Shown here in pieces: positions 43,343 through 53,800 of a stretch of 63,684 bases of DNA. Made by a program: the position numbers and the translations under genes. The notes below the pieces were generated by a model that was given only the letters and a program-made list of their open reading frames with translations, did no database searches and was not told where the DNA came from. The stretch is from Caryophanales bacterium UBA2298 (GTDB lineage Bacteria > Bacillota_I > Bacilli_A > Izemoplasmatales > Hujiaoplasmataceae). The stretch lies in contig DDWA01000038.1 of NCBI GenBank assembly GCA_002345425.1, positions 30,195 to 93,878 on the forward strand, written 5' to 3'. Numbering within the stretch: position 1 is the first letter of the stretch; each line of letters opens with the position of its first letter.

Positions 43343-44899
43343 ATGGAAAATTATATTATTGAAATGAATAATATCAGGAAAGAGTTTCCTGGGGTTGTTG
43401 CTAACGATGATGTTACCCTAAAACTTAAAAAAGGTGAGATACATGCTTTATTGGGGGAAAATGGTGCTGGTAAATCAACATTGATGAGCATTCTTTTTGG
43501 TCTTTATATTCCTGATAAAGGAGAAATTAGAAAAAATGGAGAAGTTGTGAACATAAAAAATCCTAATGATGCTAATGATTTGGGCATTGGAATGGTTCAT
43601 CAACACTTTAAACTAGTTGAAGTTTTTACAGTTTTGGAAAATATTATCTTGGGAGCTGAACCAACAAATTTAGGCTTTTTGACGACAAAAGAAACTCGTC
43701 AAAAAGTTATTGAATTAAGCGAAAAATTCAATTTAAAAGTTGATATTGACGCTAAAATAGAAGATATTTCCGTAGGTATGCAACAAAGAGTTGAGATTCT
43801 TAAAATGCTTTATCGTGAGAATGAAATACTTATATTTGATGAACCAACCGCTGTATTGACTCCTCAAGAAATCGATGAGTTAATGAAAATAATGAGAGTT
43901 TTAATCAAAGAAGGTAAATCAATTTTATTTATATCGCATAAATTAAATGAAATTATGGCTGTCAGCGATACCGTAACCGTTCTAAGAAAAGGTAAAGGTA
44001 TCGGTACAGTAAATGTTAAAAATACTAATGTTAATCAACTTTCAGAAATGATGGTAGGAAGAAAAATTAAAGGTGTTGAAAAAGGCAAAAGTAAAGTTTC
44101 GGACGAAATTATTCTAGAAGTTAAAAATTTAGTTATTCCAAGTAAACTTCATAAAAACAATGCAGTTAATAACGTATCTTTCGATGTTAAAGCCGGAGAA
44201 ATTTTATGTATTGCTGGAATCGAAGGAAATGGACAAAGTGAGTTAGTGTACGGCTTAACCGGCTTAGAAAAAATAACCTCCGGACAAGTAAATTTGTTGG
44301 GGAATGACATAACTCATAAAAGCATTCGGGAACGAAATCTAACAGGTATGAGTCATATTCCGGAGGATAGACATAAATTCGGTTTAGTTTTGGATTTTAA
44401 ATTGAAATATAATTTGACTCTCAAAAAATATTTTCAAGAAGGATTCCAAAATCACGGTTTCATTAACGAAGAAATGATTAAAAATCACGCAAATCGTCTT
44501 ATAAAAACTTATGATATCCGTAGTGGTAGAGGAGCAAATACTATTGCAAGAAGTATGAGTGGAGGAAATCAACAAAAAGCGATTATAGCTAGAGAAATTG
44601 ATTGTGATTCAATGCTTTTGGTAGCTGTTCAACCTACAAGAGGATTAGATGTTGGTGCTATTGAAAACATCCACAAAACCTTGGTTGAAGAACGAAACAA
44701 GAATAAAGCCGTATTGTTAATCAGTTTAGAATTAGAAGAGGTTTTGGATATCAGTGATAGAATTCTAGTCATGTATAATGGTAGGATAGTAGCTGAATTA
44801 GATCCCGACAAAACAACTTATCAGGAGATTGGGCTTTACATGGTAGGAGCTAAAATACAAGATAAATATAAGGTTGTGGAGGCGGAAAATAATGTTTGA
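43343..44899 (+). CDS. Nucleoside ABC transporter, ATP-binding protein (two domains)
   Basis: 518 residues with two fused ABC domains, as in NupA/YufO and RbsA. Domain 1: Walker A GENGAGKST (38-46), signature SVGMQQRVEIL, Walker B LIFDEPTAVL. Domain 2: degenerate Walker A GIEGNGQSE, signature SGGNQQKA, and LLVAVQPTRGLDVGA. With the lipoprotein upstream and two permeases downstream it forms a complete nucleoside importer. It overlaps the first permease by 8 bp. Confidence 0.94.
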   Translation: MENYIIEMNNIRKEFPGVVANDDVTLKLKKGEIHALLGENGAGKSTLMSILFGLYIPDKGEIRKNGEVVNIKNPNDANDLGIGMVHQHFKLVEVFTVLENIILGAEPTNLGFLTTKETRQKVIELSEKFNLKVDIDAKIEDISVGMQQRVEILKMLYRENEILIFDEPTAVLTPQEIDELMKIMRVLIKEGKSILFISHKLNEIMAVSDTVTVLRKGKGIGTVNVKNTNVNQLSEMMVGRKIKGVEKGKSKVSDEIILEVKNLVIPSKLHKNNAVNNVSFDVKAGEILCIAGIEGNGQSELVYGLTGLEKITSGQVNLLGNDITHKSIRERNLTGMSHIPEDRHKFGLVLDFKLKYNLTLKKYFQEGFQNHGFINEEMIKNHANRLIKTYDIRSGRGANTIARSMSGGNQQKAIIAREIDCDSMLLVAVQPTRGLDVGAIENIHKTLVEERNKNKAVLLISLELEEVLDISDRILVMYNGRIVAELDPDKTTYQEIGLYMVGAKIQDKYKVVEAENNV

Positions 44900-46115
44900 T
44901 TTTAAATTTTTAAAAAAATCTACGTCAACCGAACAAAAAGGTGAAAAAGATAAAGAATATGCTTTTTTATCTGCAGTATTATCAATTATTGTTGGTTTAT
45001 TAGTTGCCGTTTTATTATTGTTTGTTTTAGAATTTGCTGCAGCTGAGAGTGATTTTTCAAAACCTTTATTAGGCATTCAAAAATATTTTACTTATACATT
45101 CACTAGTTCAACAACATTTACCAAGATATTTTATAATGCAGCTCCTTTAATGCTAACTGGTCTAGCTGTTGGATTTGCATTTAAAGCAGGTTTGTTTAAT
45201 ATTGGTGCAACCGGTCAATATACATTTGGAGCTTTCTTTGCAATTGTGGCAGCCATTTTATGGCAAGCTCCTTGGTGGGCAGCTTTATTGTTGTCAATAG
45301 TTGCCGGAGCATTATGGGGTGTAATACCAGGTTTATTTAAAGCATTCTTTAATATTAATGAAGTTATTACTTCGATAATGCTTAACTGGGCTGGCCTTTA
45401 TTTAGCAAACTTATTGTTTTATAATTTACCTCAGATGCATACTGTATTACCAAATCGTTCTGATTCCTTAAGATCGGTTAATCCCAAAGCTATTCTTCCA
45501 GATTTTGGGCTTAATCAAATATTTAATACGAGCTATATTAACATTGGAATAATAATAGCTATTCTTGTGGCGATTCTTATTTATATAGTATTGGAAAAAA
45601 CGGTGTTTGGTTATGAAATTAAAGCATGCGGTTCAAATAGAAATGCAAGTTTATATGCTGGGATAAAAACTAAATCAACAATAATATATACTATGTTGAT
45701 AAGTGGCGGGTTGGCAGGTTTAGCCGGAGGGGTAGTTTATCTTGCTGGTACAGTTGAATTCACAGTGCAATCCAACTTGTTAGCTATGGGCTTCAATGGT
45801 ATTCCTGTAGCATTATTGGCATACTCTAATCCGTTATCGATAATCGCTACCAGTATCTTTATTGGATTTTTGGAAAGTAGTGGTTCTGGATTACAAGGTC
45901 TTTACAGTTACGAAATGACAAGCGTTATTTTATCTGTAATTATATATTTCAGTGCTTTTGCTTTAATCGTAGGTCATTTTATTAAAAAGACCTTAAAAAG
46001 AAAAAGAGATAAAGAGTCAATATTAGAAGAAGAAAATTTAATAGTTGATCAAAATGATAATGAAATTAAACAATCTGAAGATGAGCAACTCGATGAGAAG
46101 GGAGTTGTAAAATAA
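44892..46115 (+). CDS. Nucleoside ABC transporter permease 1
   Basis: About 407 residues, with a charged N-terminus, eight to ten membrane helices and a long acidic C-terminal tail (from about 370). Conserved BPD_transp_2 segments: LTGLAVGFAFKAGLFNIGA and FKAFFNINEVITSIMLNW. ATG 44892 follows GGAGGCGG; the GTG at 44874 is in frame but lies upstream of the ribosome site. It ends on the A of the next ATG. Confidence 0.92.
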   Translation: MFDFKFLKKSTSTEQKGEKDKEYAFLSAVLSIIVGLLVAVLLLFVLEFAAAESDFSKPLLGIQKYFTYTFTSSTTFTKIFYNAAPLMLTGLAVGFAFKAGLFNIGATGQYTFGAFFAIVAAILWQAPWWAALLLSIVAGALWGVIPGLFKAFFNINEVITSIMLNWAGLYLANLLFYNLPQMHTVLPNRSDSLRSVNPKAILPDFGLNQIFNTSYINIGIIIAILVAILIYIVLEKTVFGYEIKACGSNRNASLYAGIKTKSTIIYTMLISGGLAGLAGGVVYLAGTVEFTVQSNLLAMGFNGIPVALLAYSNPLSIIATSIFIGFLESSGSGLQGLYSYEMTSVILSVIIYFSAFALIVGHFIKKTLKRKRDKESILEEENLIVDQNDNEIKQSEDEQLDEKGVVK

Positions 46116-47107
46116 TGGATATATTTAGTATTTTAGTTTCTAAAACTATCGTGTATGCAATTCCGCTTTTATTAGGAGCTTTAGCGGGAATGTTTAGTGA
46201 AAGAAGTGGTATTATCAATATCGCTTTAGAAGGTATAATGGTTTTCGGTTCTCTTTTCGGAGCTCTGTTTTTGACTAGAGGAATAATGGATTCTGCTTTA
46301 GCTGCGTCTCACCCTCAATTTGTTGTATTTTTAGCTATTTTAGTTGCAGGATTAAGTGGTGGAATTTACTCACTACTTTTGGGGTTTGCGGCCATAAAAC
46401 TAAAGGCGAATCAAGTTATTAGTGGTACTGCTTTAAATATTTTCGCTCCAGCTTTTGCTATTTTATTAGCTTATTCAGTAATTTCTTTAGGCGTATCATC
46501 AATTAGATTACCAAGAGGAATTGTTATGAGTCCAGAAATTTTTGGATTGGAAATCGCTAATATTCCACGATGGCTTTATACGATGGTATTTAGCAGTTTA
46601 TATCTAACAACTCCGATTTCAATTATTATTCTTATCATTTCCTTTATTACGTTATATAAAACTAAATTTGGATTAAGATTAAGAGCTTGTGGCGAACACC
46701 CTCAAGCAGCAGATAGTGTAGGTATAAATGTTACAAGAATGCGCTACACTGGTGTTTTTATATCGGGAATATTAGCTGGTATAGGAGGCTTAGCATTTGC
46801 CATGGCAAATGGTAGCAACCATGAACCTGACGTTTTAGGATATGGTTTCTTAGCTTTAGCAGTTATGATATTCGGTAACTGGAAACCGTTTAAAATTTTA
46901 TTCGGAGCTTTATTCTTTTCATTATTTAAAACCATCGCTGTTTTTGCGGCTACTTTAAGTTTTCTACCAAGTTTTGGATTGAATAAAGTAGACAATTTAT
47001 ATAAAACACTACCATATATAATCACCTTGATTGTGCTTGCATTTACATCGAAAAAATCAAGAGCACCAAAGGCCGAAGGTATTCCTTACGATCCAGGTCA
47101 AAGATAA
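46115..47107 (+). CDS. Nucleoside ABC transporter permease 2
   Basis: 330 residues, about eight to ten membrane helices, YufQ/NupC-like. LLGALAGMFSERSGIINIALEGIM is the family's N-terminal signature and LRACGEHPQAADSVGINV is the cytoplasmic coupling segment. Overlaps permease 1 by one base (TAATG). A terminator follows. Confidence 0.93.
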   Translation: MDIFSILVSKTIVYAIPLLLGALAGMFSERSGIINIALEGIMVFGSLFGALFLTRGIMDSALAASHPQFVVFLAILVAGLSGGIYSLLLGFAAIKLKANQVISGTALNIFAPAFAILLAYSVISLGVSSIRLPRGIVMSPEIFGLEIANIPRWLYTMVFSSLYLTTPISIIILIISFITLYKTKFGLRLRACGEHPQAADSVGINVTRMRYTGVFISGILAGIGGLAFAMANGSNHEPDVLGYGFLALAVMIFGNWKPFKILFGALFFSLFKTIAVFAATLSFLPSFGLNKVDNLYKTLPYIITLIVLAFTSKKSRAPKAEGIPYDPGQR

Positions 47108-47121
47108 GCATTTTAATTATG

Positions 47122-47156
47122 AAGGTTTGATTTCTTATTAAGAAACAAACCTTTTT
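47122..47156 (+). terminator. Terminator of the nucleoside transporter operon
   Basis: AAGGTTTG/CAAACCTT with inner TTTCTT/AAGAAA stem, then T-run. Confidence 0.85.
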
Positions 47157-47217
47157 ACATGAATTTTTATTCATATTTAAAAAAAAGCGTATTTTAAACG
47201 TTTTAAAGGATATTTTA

Positions 47218-47246
47218 TTGTCATATTATAACAATTATGTTACAAT
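47218..47246 (+). promoter_or_regulatory. Promoter of ytxK-ackA
   Basis: TTGTCA (47218-47223), 17 bp, extended -10 TGT-TACAAT (hexamer 47241-47246). Confidence 0.7.
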
Positions 47247-47263
47247 AATTTCGTGGTGATAAG

Positions 47264-48220
47264 ATGGTTGACCAAAAGAATGTCGAAAAACTCTTTGATT
47301 GTCTTAATCAATCTGCGAGTTTATATTATGAAAAATTGAAGGTGCCTTATTTGGAAGGCTTAATTAAAACATGTGAGAATATTTTAGCTAATTCAGTAAT
47401 CACTGATGATTTAGATTTAAATAAAGAACTTATGGATTTAATTAAACAAGTTAACAATATTGAGTTTAATAAAGAAGAGATTCGTAAAGCATTTCAGTAC
47501 TCATGTCTAAGAGGACTAAAACACCAAGGTATTTCCAATCAAATGATTACACCTGAAAGCATAGGTTTGTTTTTTAGTTACTTAATTGAAAAGCTATATG
47601 AGTTATCTGAATACACGATTTTTGATCCGCTTGTTGGATCGGGTAATCTCATAACAAGCCTAGCTAATAATCTTGACAAAAATGTAAATTTAATAGGTGT
47701 CGATAAAGAGATAACATACTACAAAATGGCACAAGCTTTATTTGGAATGCTTGAATATGGCGAAAATGTTTACTGCCAAGATGTTTTATCGTTTGAGAAT
47801 ATTATAGTTGATCTTATAGTTACCGATTTTAGCGGAGTAATTCAAGAAGATATTTATGATATTATAAAACATGTTCATAGTTTATTAAGAGAAGACGGTT
47901 TTTTCTTGAGCGTAATTGATAATCAATTTTTTGATGATGAGAGAATAAGAGATTTTATTTATGAAGTTAAAGATAAATGGCATTTCTTTGGGATGATTGT
48001 CTTACCAATTACAATTTTTAAGAATAATCAAAAAAGTATTTTTATTTTACAAAAAATAGGTAGTAAATTTATCAGACCAGAGAAGTTCTTGGTTGCTGAT
48101 TTACCAGATTTTAATGATGAAGTCGAAATGGTTAAAGTAATCAATCAATTGAATGACTGGTTTAAAAAAATAGAATTTTATAGAGTGAGGGAAAATAATG
48201 AAAAAAATTATGGCAGTTAA
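47264..48220 (+). CDS. ytxK: YtxK-like methyltransferase-fold protein
   Basis: 318 residues of the class I SAM methyltransferase fold, resembling N6-adenine DNA methylases. The SAM-binding motif is FDPLVGSGN (120-128). The catalytic NPPY position is replaced by TDFSG (187-191), so DNA methylation by the classical mechanism is doubtful. The gene lies directly upstream of and overlaps ackA by 23 bp, the same pairing as ytxK-ackA in Bacillus. Its biological role is not known. Confidence 0.8.
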   Translation: MVDQKNVEKLFDCLNQSASLYYEKLKVPYLEGLIKTCENILANSVITDDLDLNKELMDLIKQVNNIEFNKEEIRKAFQYSCLRGLKHQGISNQMITPESIGLFFSYLIEKLYELSEYTIFDPLVGSGNLITSLANNLDKNVNLIGVDKEITYYKMAQALFGMLEYGENVYCQDVLSFENIIVDLIVTDFSGVIQEDIYDIIKHVHSLLREDGFFLSVIDNQFFDDERIRDFIYEVKDKWHFFGMIVLPITIFKNNQKSIFILQKIGSKFIRPEKFLVADLPDFNDEVEMVKVINQLNDWFKKIEFYRVRENNEKNYGS

Positions 48221-49382
48221 TGCAGGCAGTTCTTCTTTAAAATTTCAATTATTGGAAATGCCTAGTGAAAAATTAATTACTAGTGGTATTGTTGAAAGAA
48301 TAGGAATGAAAAATTCAGTTTTTTCTATCAAAGTTGATGGTGAAAAAATCGAAGAAACAAGTGATATCGATAATCACGCTGAAGCGGTAAATATTTTGTT
48401 GAATAAATTAATTGAGCACGATGTTATTTCTTCTTTTGAGGAAATTTCTGGTGTAGGTCATCGTGTTGTTCATGGCGGAGATAAAATTGCTGAATCACTA
48501 GTTTTAGAAAACGAAGAGATAGAATACTTGGAAAGTATTATCGATTTAGCACCTTTGCATTTAGGACCGAACTTGACTGGAATCAAAGCTTTTAGAGAAG
48601 TTTTGCCCAACGTTAAACATGTTGGAGTTTTTGATACAGCATTCCATCACACTATGCCTGAAGAATCATATCTATATGCTGTTCCATATGATTGGTATGA
48701 GAGATATCAAGTTAGAAAATACGGTTTCCACGGAACATCTCATAAATATGTATCTTATCGTGTGGCTGAGATAATGGGGAAAAAACCGGAAGATATTAAT
48801 GTTGTAGTCGCTCATATTGGCAATGGAGCTTCTTTGTGTGCTGTAAAAGCTGGCAAATCTGTTGATACATCAATGGGCTTTACACCACTTGAAGGTATAC
48901 CTATGGGTACAAGATCAGGTAATATTGATCCAGCAATTATAGAATACATGATGGGAAAAAAAGATAAATCAGCTAAGGAAATTACTAATTACTTGAATAA
49001 ACAATCAGGATATATTGGCGTCTCAGGACTTTCTTCAGATTCACGAGATTTAGTCTCAGCAGCTGAAAAAGGAAATCATAGAGCTGCTCTTGCAATCGAA
49101 ATACAAGCAAAAAGAATCGCTGATTATATAGCTAGTTATTTTGTTTATATGGGTGGAGCTGATGCAATTGTATTTACGGCAGGTATCGGCGAAAACGCCA
49201 AAACAACAAGAGCGAATGTCTGCAATAGATTAGCAGCACTTGGAGTTAAAGTTGATGAAGAAAGAAATGATTGTCGTGGAATTGAGAGATTAATATCATC
49301 AGATGATTCAAAAGTTAAGGTATTTGTTATCCCTACTAACGAGGAAGTAATGATAGCTAGAGATACATTAGCATTATTATAA
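48198..49382 (+). CDS. ackA: Acetate kinase
   Basis: 394 residues, normal length. N-terminal VNAGSSSLKFQLL, RVVHGGD, the IGNGASLCAV segment, TGIGEN-like TAGIGENA and the C-terminal IPTNEEVMIARDT are all present. It makes ATP from acetyl phosphate, the expected energy step for the acetyl-CoA formed from lysine and for pyruvate from glutamate. No pta gene is adjacent. Confidence 0.96.
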   Translation: MKKIMAVNAGSSSLKFQLLEMPSEKLITSGIVERIGMKNSVFSIKVDGEKIEETSDIDNHAEAVNILLNKLIEHDVISSFEEISGVGHRVVHGGDKIAESLVLENEEIEYLESIIDLAPLHLGPNLTGIKAFREVLPNVKHVGVFDTAFHHTMPEESYLYAVPYDWYERYQVRKYGFHGTSHKYVSYRVAEIMGKKPEDINVVVAHIGNGASLCAVKAGKSVDTSMGFTPLEGIPMGTRSGNIDPAIIEYMMGKKDKSAKEITNYLNKQSGYIGVSGLSSDSRDLVSAAEKGNHRAALAIEIQAKRIADYIASYFVYMGGADAIVFTAGIGENAKTTRANVCNRLAALGVKVDEERNDCRGIERLISSDDSKVKVFVIPTNEEVMIARDTLALL

Positions 49383-49398
49383 AACTTTAAAGAAATGT

Positions 49399-49440
49399 AC
49401 CTCCTTCAAAGTAATATTTACTTATGAAGGAGGTTTTTTT
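49399..49440 (+). terminator. ackA terminator whose 3' arm contains the next ribosome site
   Basis: ACCTCCTTCA pairs with TGAAGGAGGT, with an inner AAGTA/TACTT helix, followed by TTTTTT and immediately the next ATG (49441). The 3' arm AAGGAGG is also the Shine-Dalgarno sequence of the next gene. Confidence 0.85.
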
Positions 49441-50766
49441 ATGGGTTTCTTAAAAATCATGTTACTAGCAACTAGTTGTCTTTTTTCTAGTGCAAACTAT
49501 AATGTTGTGAAAATGTATGAATTTGAAAGTGTAATCATTGAATACGGCAGTTTATCAGTGGATAATCATATTGATGGGTATATTATAATTTATGATCGAG
49601 AAACTAATGATTTAATAGATGAAGTCACTTATGATAGCGGAGGCTACGATTTATTTAAATATTTGGCAATTGTTGATGTTGATACATTTATCATTGTATG
49701 CGATACATATTATTTCAATTTAGATTACAAGTATCCCATTTATCGTAATTCAATTCTATTAAAATATAACATTTCCGGAGAGTTGTTGTTTGAAAATTCA
49801 ATTGATTATAAACCTGATTATTATCACAATCATAATAATTTACTAATTTTAACAAATAATGAAGAAGAGATAATATATAATAAGGATTTTGATATTTTAG
49901 AGAATATTCAGATTTCAAATGAAGTTATTGGTAGTTTTGGTTACCAATATCAAGGCGAAGCAATGGTGAATGGAATATCGGTAGAGGAAATATTGATTGA
50001 TTATCCAGGAATATATGATATTGAGATACATGATGATATTTATAATTTTTCTTTTAAAGTTACTGTACATCCCGATATACAGATTATTGGAGCCGAATAT
50101 TCTGATGGTTATTTAGGTACTGTCACAATTTATGGCTTTGGTGAGTTATATCTAAATGATGTAAAATATAACATAGGAACCGAAATATACCAAGTAGGAA
50201 ATTATGATTTAGCGATAATTGGTTTAAACAATTACTACTCAAGTTTAAGCTTCACTATATTACCAAATATCGTATATAGTGGTGAATCTAATCAAGGACA
50301 ATTAGTTGAAGAGCAAGAATTTTACGAAACAATTCAAATTTTTAGTGATGCACAGTCAATGTTTTTAAATGGTGAGATTTATAGTTCTGATTTTATTGAT
50401 TCGCCTGGACAATATTCATTAATTGTATATGGAATCAATGGTTTTGAAGCAAGAATTTCATTTTTATTATTGCCAATGGTTAAAGGTGTAGAAAACGGCA
50501 AAACTTATAATGAAGTTAATTTAAAATTGTTTGGAGAAGCTTTTTTGAATGGACAAAAAATTAGTGGTGATTATAAATTAGATAAGGAAGGTGAATACAT
50601 ACTTGAACTATTGCTTGATGATGAGGTTTACCAAACAATTGAATTTACAGTTGAAAGTAGTAGAGAAGAGATTTCAAATAATAAGATTGATTTGTTTGGG
50701 TATTTGAAATACATTTTTTTGATTATAGCATTAGTTGGTGGTGTCGTTATTTTACGGAAAAAATGA
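49441..50766 (+). CDS. Secreted, membrane-anchored protein with four Ig-like repeats
   Basis: 441 residues. Signal peptide (about 1-19), a 150-residue beta-rich domain, then four imperfect repeats at about 172-212, 232-277, 301-346 and 363-405 that share the pattern G-x-A/L-x-LN-G, then G-x-Y-x-L/I, then F-x-V/I. A transmembrane helix (about 422-437) is followed by RKK, so the body lies outside the cell. The repeats resemble short bacterial Ig-like modules. Function unknown, possibly adhesion or polymer binding. Its AAGGAGG ribosome site is inside the ackA terminator. Confidence 0.75.
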   Translation: MGFLKIMLLATSCLFSSANYNVVKMYEFESVIIEYGSLSVDNHIDGYIIIYDRETNDLIDEVTYDSGGYDLFKYLAIVDVDTFIIVCDTYYFNLDYKYPIYRNSILLKYNISGELLFENSIDYKPDYYHNHNNLLILTNNEEEIIYNKDFDILENIQISNEVIGSFGYQYQGEAMVNGISVEEILIDYPGIYDIEIHDDIYNFSFKVTVHPDIQIIGAEYSDGYLGTVTIYGFGELYLNDVKYNIGTEIYQVGNYDLAIIGLNNYYSSLSFTILPNIVYSGESNQGQLVEEQEFYETIQIFSDAQSMFLNGEIYSSDFIDSPGQYSLIVYGINGFEARISFLLLPMVKGVENGKTYNEVNLKLFGEAFLNGQKISGDYKLDKEGEYILELLLDDEVYQTIEFTVESSREEISNNKIDLFGYLKYIFLIIALVGGVVILRKK

Positions 50767-50809
50767 TTATTTTCATTATGGTTATGTTATAATAATTTTG
50801 GTGAAGCTA

Positions 50810-53800
50810 ATGATTGATTTCAACTTATATTTACAAAGTTCTTACTCATTTAATGGAAGTCTTATAGATATAGATCAAGCTGTAGAAAAAGCAGCTTCTT
50901 TAGGTTTCAAATCATTAGGTTTAGCAGATATTAATCATATGTATGGCATAATAAAATTCTATCGGGTTTGTCTAAAATATAGAATTAAACCTTTGTTGGG
51001 GCTGGAAATTAAATTCACCAATAAAAATCAACAAGAACAAAGCATTTTGTTATATGCAAAAAATAACCAAGGTTATTTAAATTTAATTCAGATAAGTTCA
51101 TACATAGGAGCTAACAACAAGAATGTTGATGGAGAATTTTTAGCGAAATATGGAAGTGAGATAGTAGCAATTATTGTTTCTGATAGAGGTATTTTTTCTG
51201 AAGCGATTTACAATGCAAAGATAGACATTGCAGAAGCCTTAATTAACGAACTTTCTGACTTGTTTGACAATATATACATTGGATTAGATTTGCGCGACTA
51301 TACCGCTGAGTTGAAAATAGCCCCAAAACTCAAAGGTTTAGGTAAAACTGTTATAACAAACAATGTTTTATATTTAAATCAAGAAGATAAAGAAGCTTCG
51401 AATGTTTTGAAGCGAATATTACAAAAAGAAATCAGTCTTCAAGGCTTCTTTGAGAATGATGATGAGAACTTACACTTAAAAAATACTGAAGAATTGAATC
51501 TACTTTATCGCGAATATCCTCAGGCAATAAAAAATACGATAGAATTGATTAATCAATTGAATGTAATTATTGATTTTTCTAGTTTACATTTGCCAAAGTA
51601 TCCTGCCAAAGAAAAATCTGTTGTTGATAAATTAGAAGAGTTAACAAATAAAGGCTTAGTCAGAAGATTAAAACAAAAGAAACTTTTTGTTGAGAAATTT
51701 GATGAGTACAAAAAAAGATTAGATTTTGAGTTAGACATCATAAAGAAAATGAATTATGAGGATTATTTTCTCATAGTTTGGGATTTTGTGTTGTATGCAA
51801 AAAAGCAAGGAATAATAGTTGGGCCAGGTCGTGGTTCAGCTGCTGGATCATTAGTTGCTTATGTTTTAGGAATCGTTGATGTTGATCCTTTAGAATTTGA
51901 TCTGTATTTTGAACGTTTTTTAAATCCTGAAAGAATAACTTTACCTGATATTGATATGGATTTTCCTGACGATAAAAGAGATGAGATTATCAGATATGTA
52001 GTAGATAAGTATGGTTATGAACGAGTAGTTTCTATAATAACATTTGGCACTTTTCAGGGCAAATCAGCAGTTCGAGATGTTGCGAGAGTTTTAGGAGTAT
52101 CACCAACAATTGTTGATGACATCACCAGCAAGATCTCAGAAACTGGTAATTCCATAGAAGAATACAAAATTGCTAACCCTAAAAAATATCAATATTATAT
52201 GAATAACTCAGAAATCAATCGATTATTAACAATTGCTCAAAAATTAAATGGTTTATGTAGACATACATCTACACATGCAGCAGGAATTATTATAACAGAA
52301 ACTAATATACACCAATTTTCACCAACCCAAAATGGTCTTTTAAATATACTTCAAACTCAATATGAAGCTAGTGATTTAGAAAGTTTGGGATTATTAAAGA
52401 TAGATTTTTTAGGAATAAGAAATTTATCTATTATTTCTGATACATTAGATTTAATAAAAGAAAATGAAGGAAAAATAATCGATATTTATAAATTACCTTT
52501 AGATGACGAACTAACATATAAGTTATTAAAAGAAGTAAATAGTATAGGAATATTTCAATTAGAATCTGAAGGCATGATGAATCTGATGAGACAAATGAAA
52601 ATCAATACCTTCACTGATATCGCTACTTGTATATCTTTACACAGGCCAGGGCCGATGGAAAACATTCCTTCATTTATTCGTAGAAGAAATTTAGAAGAAA
52701 GAATTACTTATGTCGATATGGATTTGTTGCCGATATTAAAAGATACACAAGGTATAATTGTATATCAAGAACAAATAATGAAAATTGCTAATAAATTCGC
52801 AGGATATTCTTTAGGTGAAGCTGATGTTTTAAGAAGAGCGGTTAGTAAAAAAAATCGTGAAACTTTGGAAAAAGAACGTGCGAAATTTGTTCAAGGTGTA
52901 GTCGGCCAAGGATATGCAAAAGATACCGGTGAACAAATATATGATTATATCGTTAAGTTCGCAAATTATGGTTTTAATAAAAGTCACGCAGTTGCCTATA
53001 GTTATGTAGCTTATTGGATGGCTTATCTGAAGGCAAACTATCCAAAATACTTTTTAACAGTACTATTAAATGCTCAAATAGGATTTGTTACAGGAACAAA
53101 AAAATACGTGATGGAGTGTCAAAAAATGGGGATTAAAGTTTTACCTCCGAGAATTAATCAATCAGCTGATACTTATCAATTTGAATCAAACGATTTAAGG
53201 TTTCCTTATAAAGCCATCAAGGGTATTGGTGAAATAATGGCCAAAAACATAACCTTTATACAAGATGAAAGTCCAGTTGAAAGTTTTGTTGATTTTATTT
53301 CTAGGGCAAAAGACATTGGAAACAATGTTATTGAAGCTTTGATATTTTCGAATGTTTTTGCGGATTTTAATATTAATAAAAAAACTCTTATTAAAAATAT
53401 CGGTAATATTCAAAGTTATATTTCTTTTGATAATAGAAGCGAGTTTAAATACATAGAATATGAAGAGTATGATTTTGAATTTTTACAAAACAAAGAAAAG
53501 GAATTACTGGGGATTAATTTCGAATATCATCCAATTCATGAGTTTCAAGAACTAATAGAAAAACAAAAACTTAATACTCTTTCTGATGTTTTAGAATCTC
53601 ATAATTCTACTCTTGAGTTTGTTTGTGAAATTAGTAAAGTAAAGATTCACAAAACAAAAACTAATGAAGATATGGCTTTCATAACCTGCGAGGATGAATT
53701 TAATAGCGTAGATGGTGTTGTTTTTCCTAAAGTATTTAAAAGAATAAAATTAGAAACAGGTAAAGTTTACTTAATAAGTGGTAAATTTGACTATAAAAAA

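Noticed and set aside
50735..50809. Longer N-terminus of dnaE from 50735
   Set aside because: The extension overlaps the previous gene's end and the TATAAT box, and ATG 50810 has the ribosome site and the conserved start of the PHP domain.
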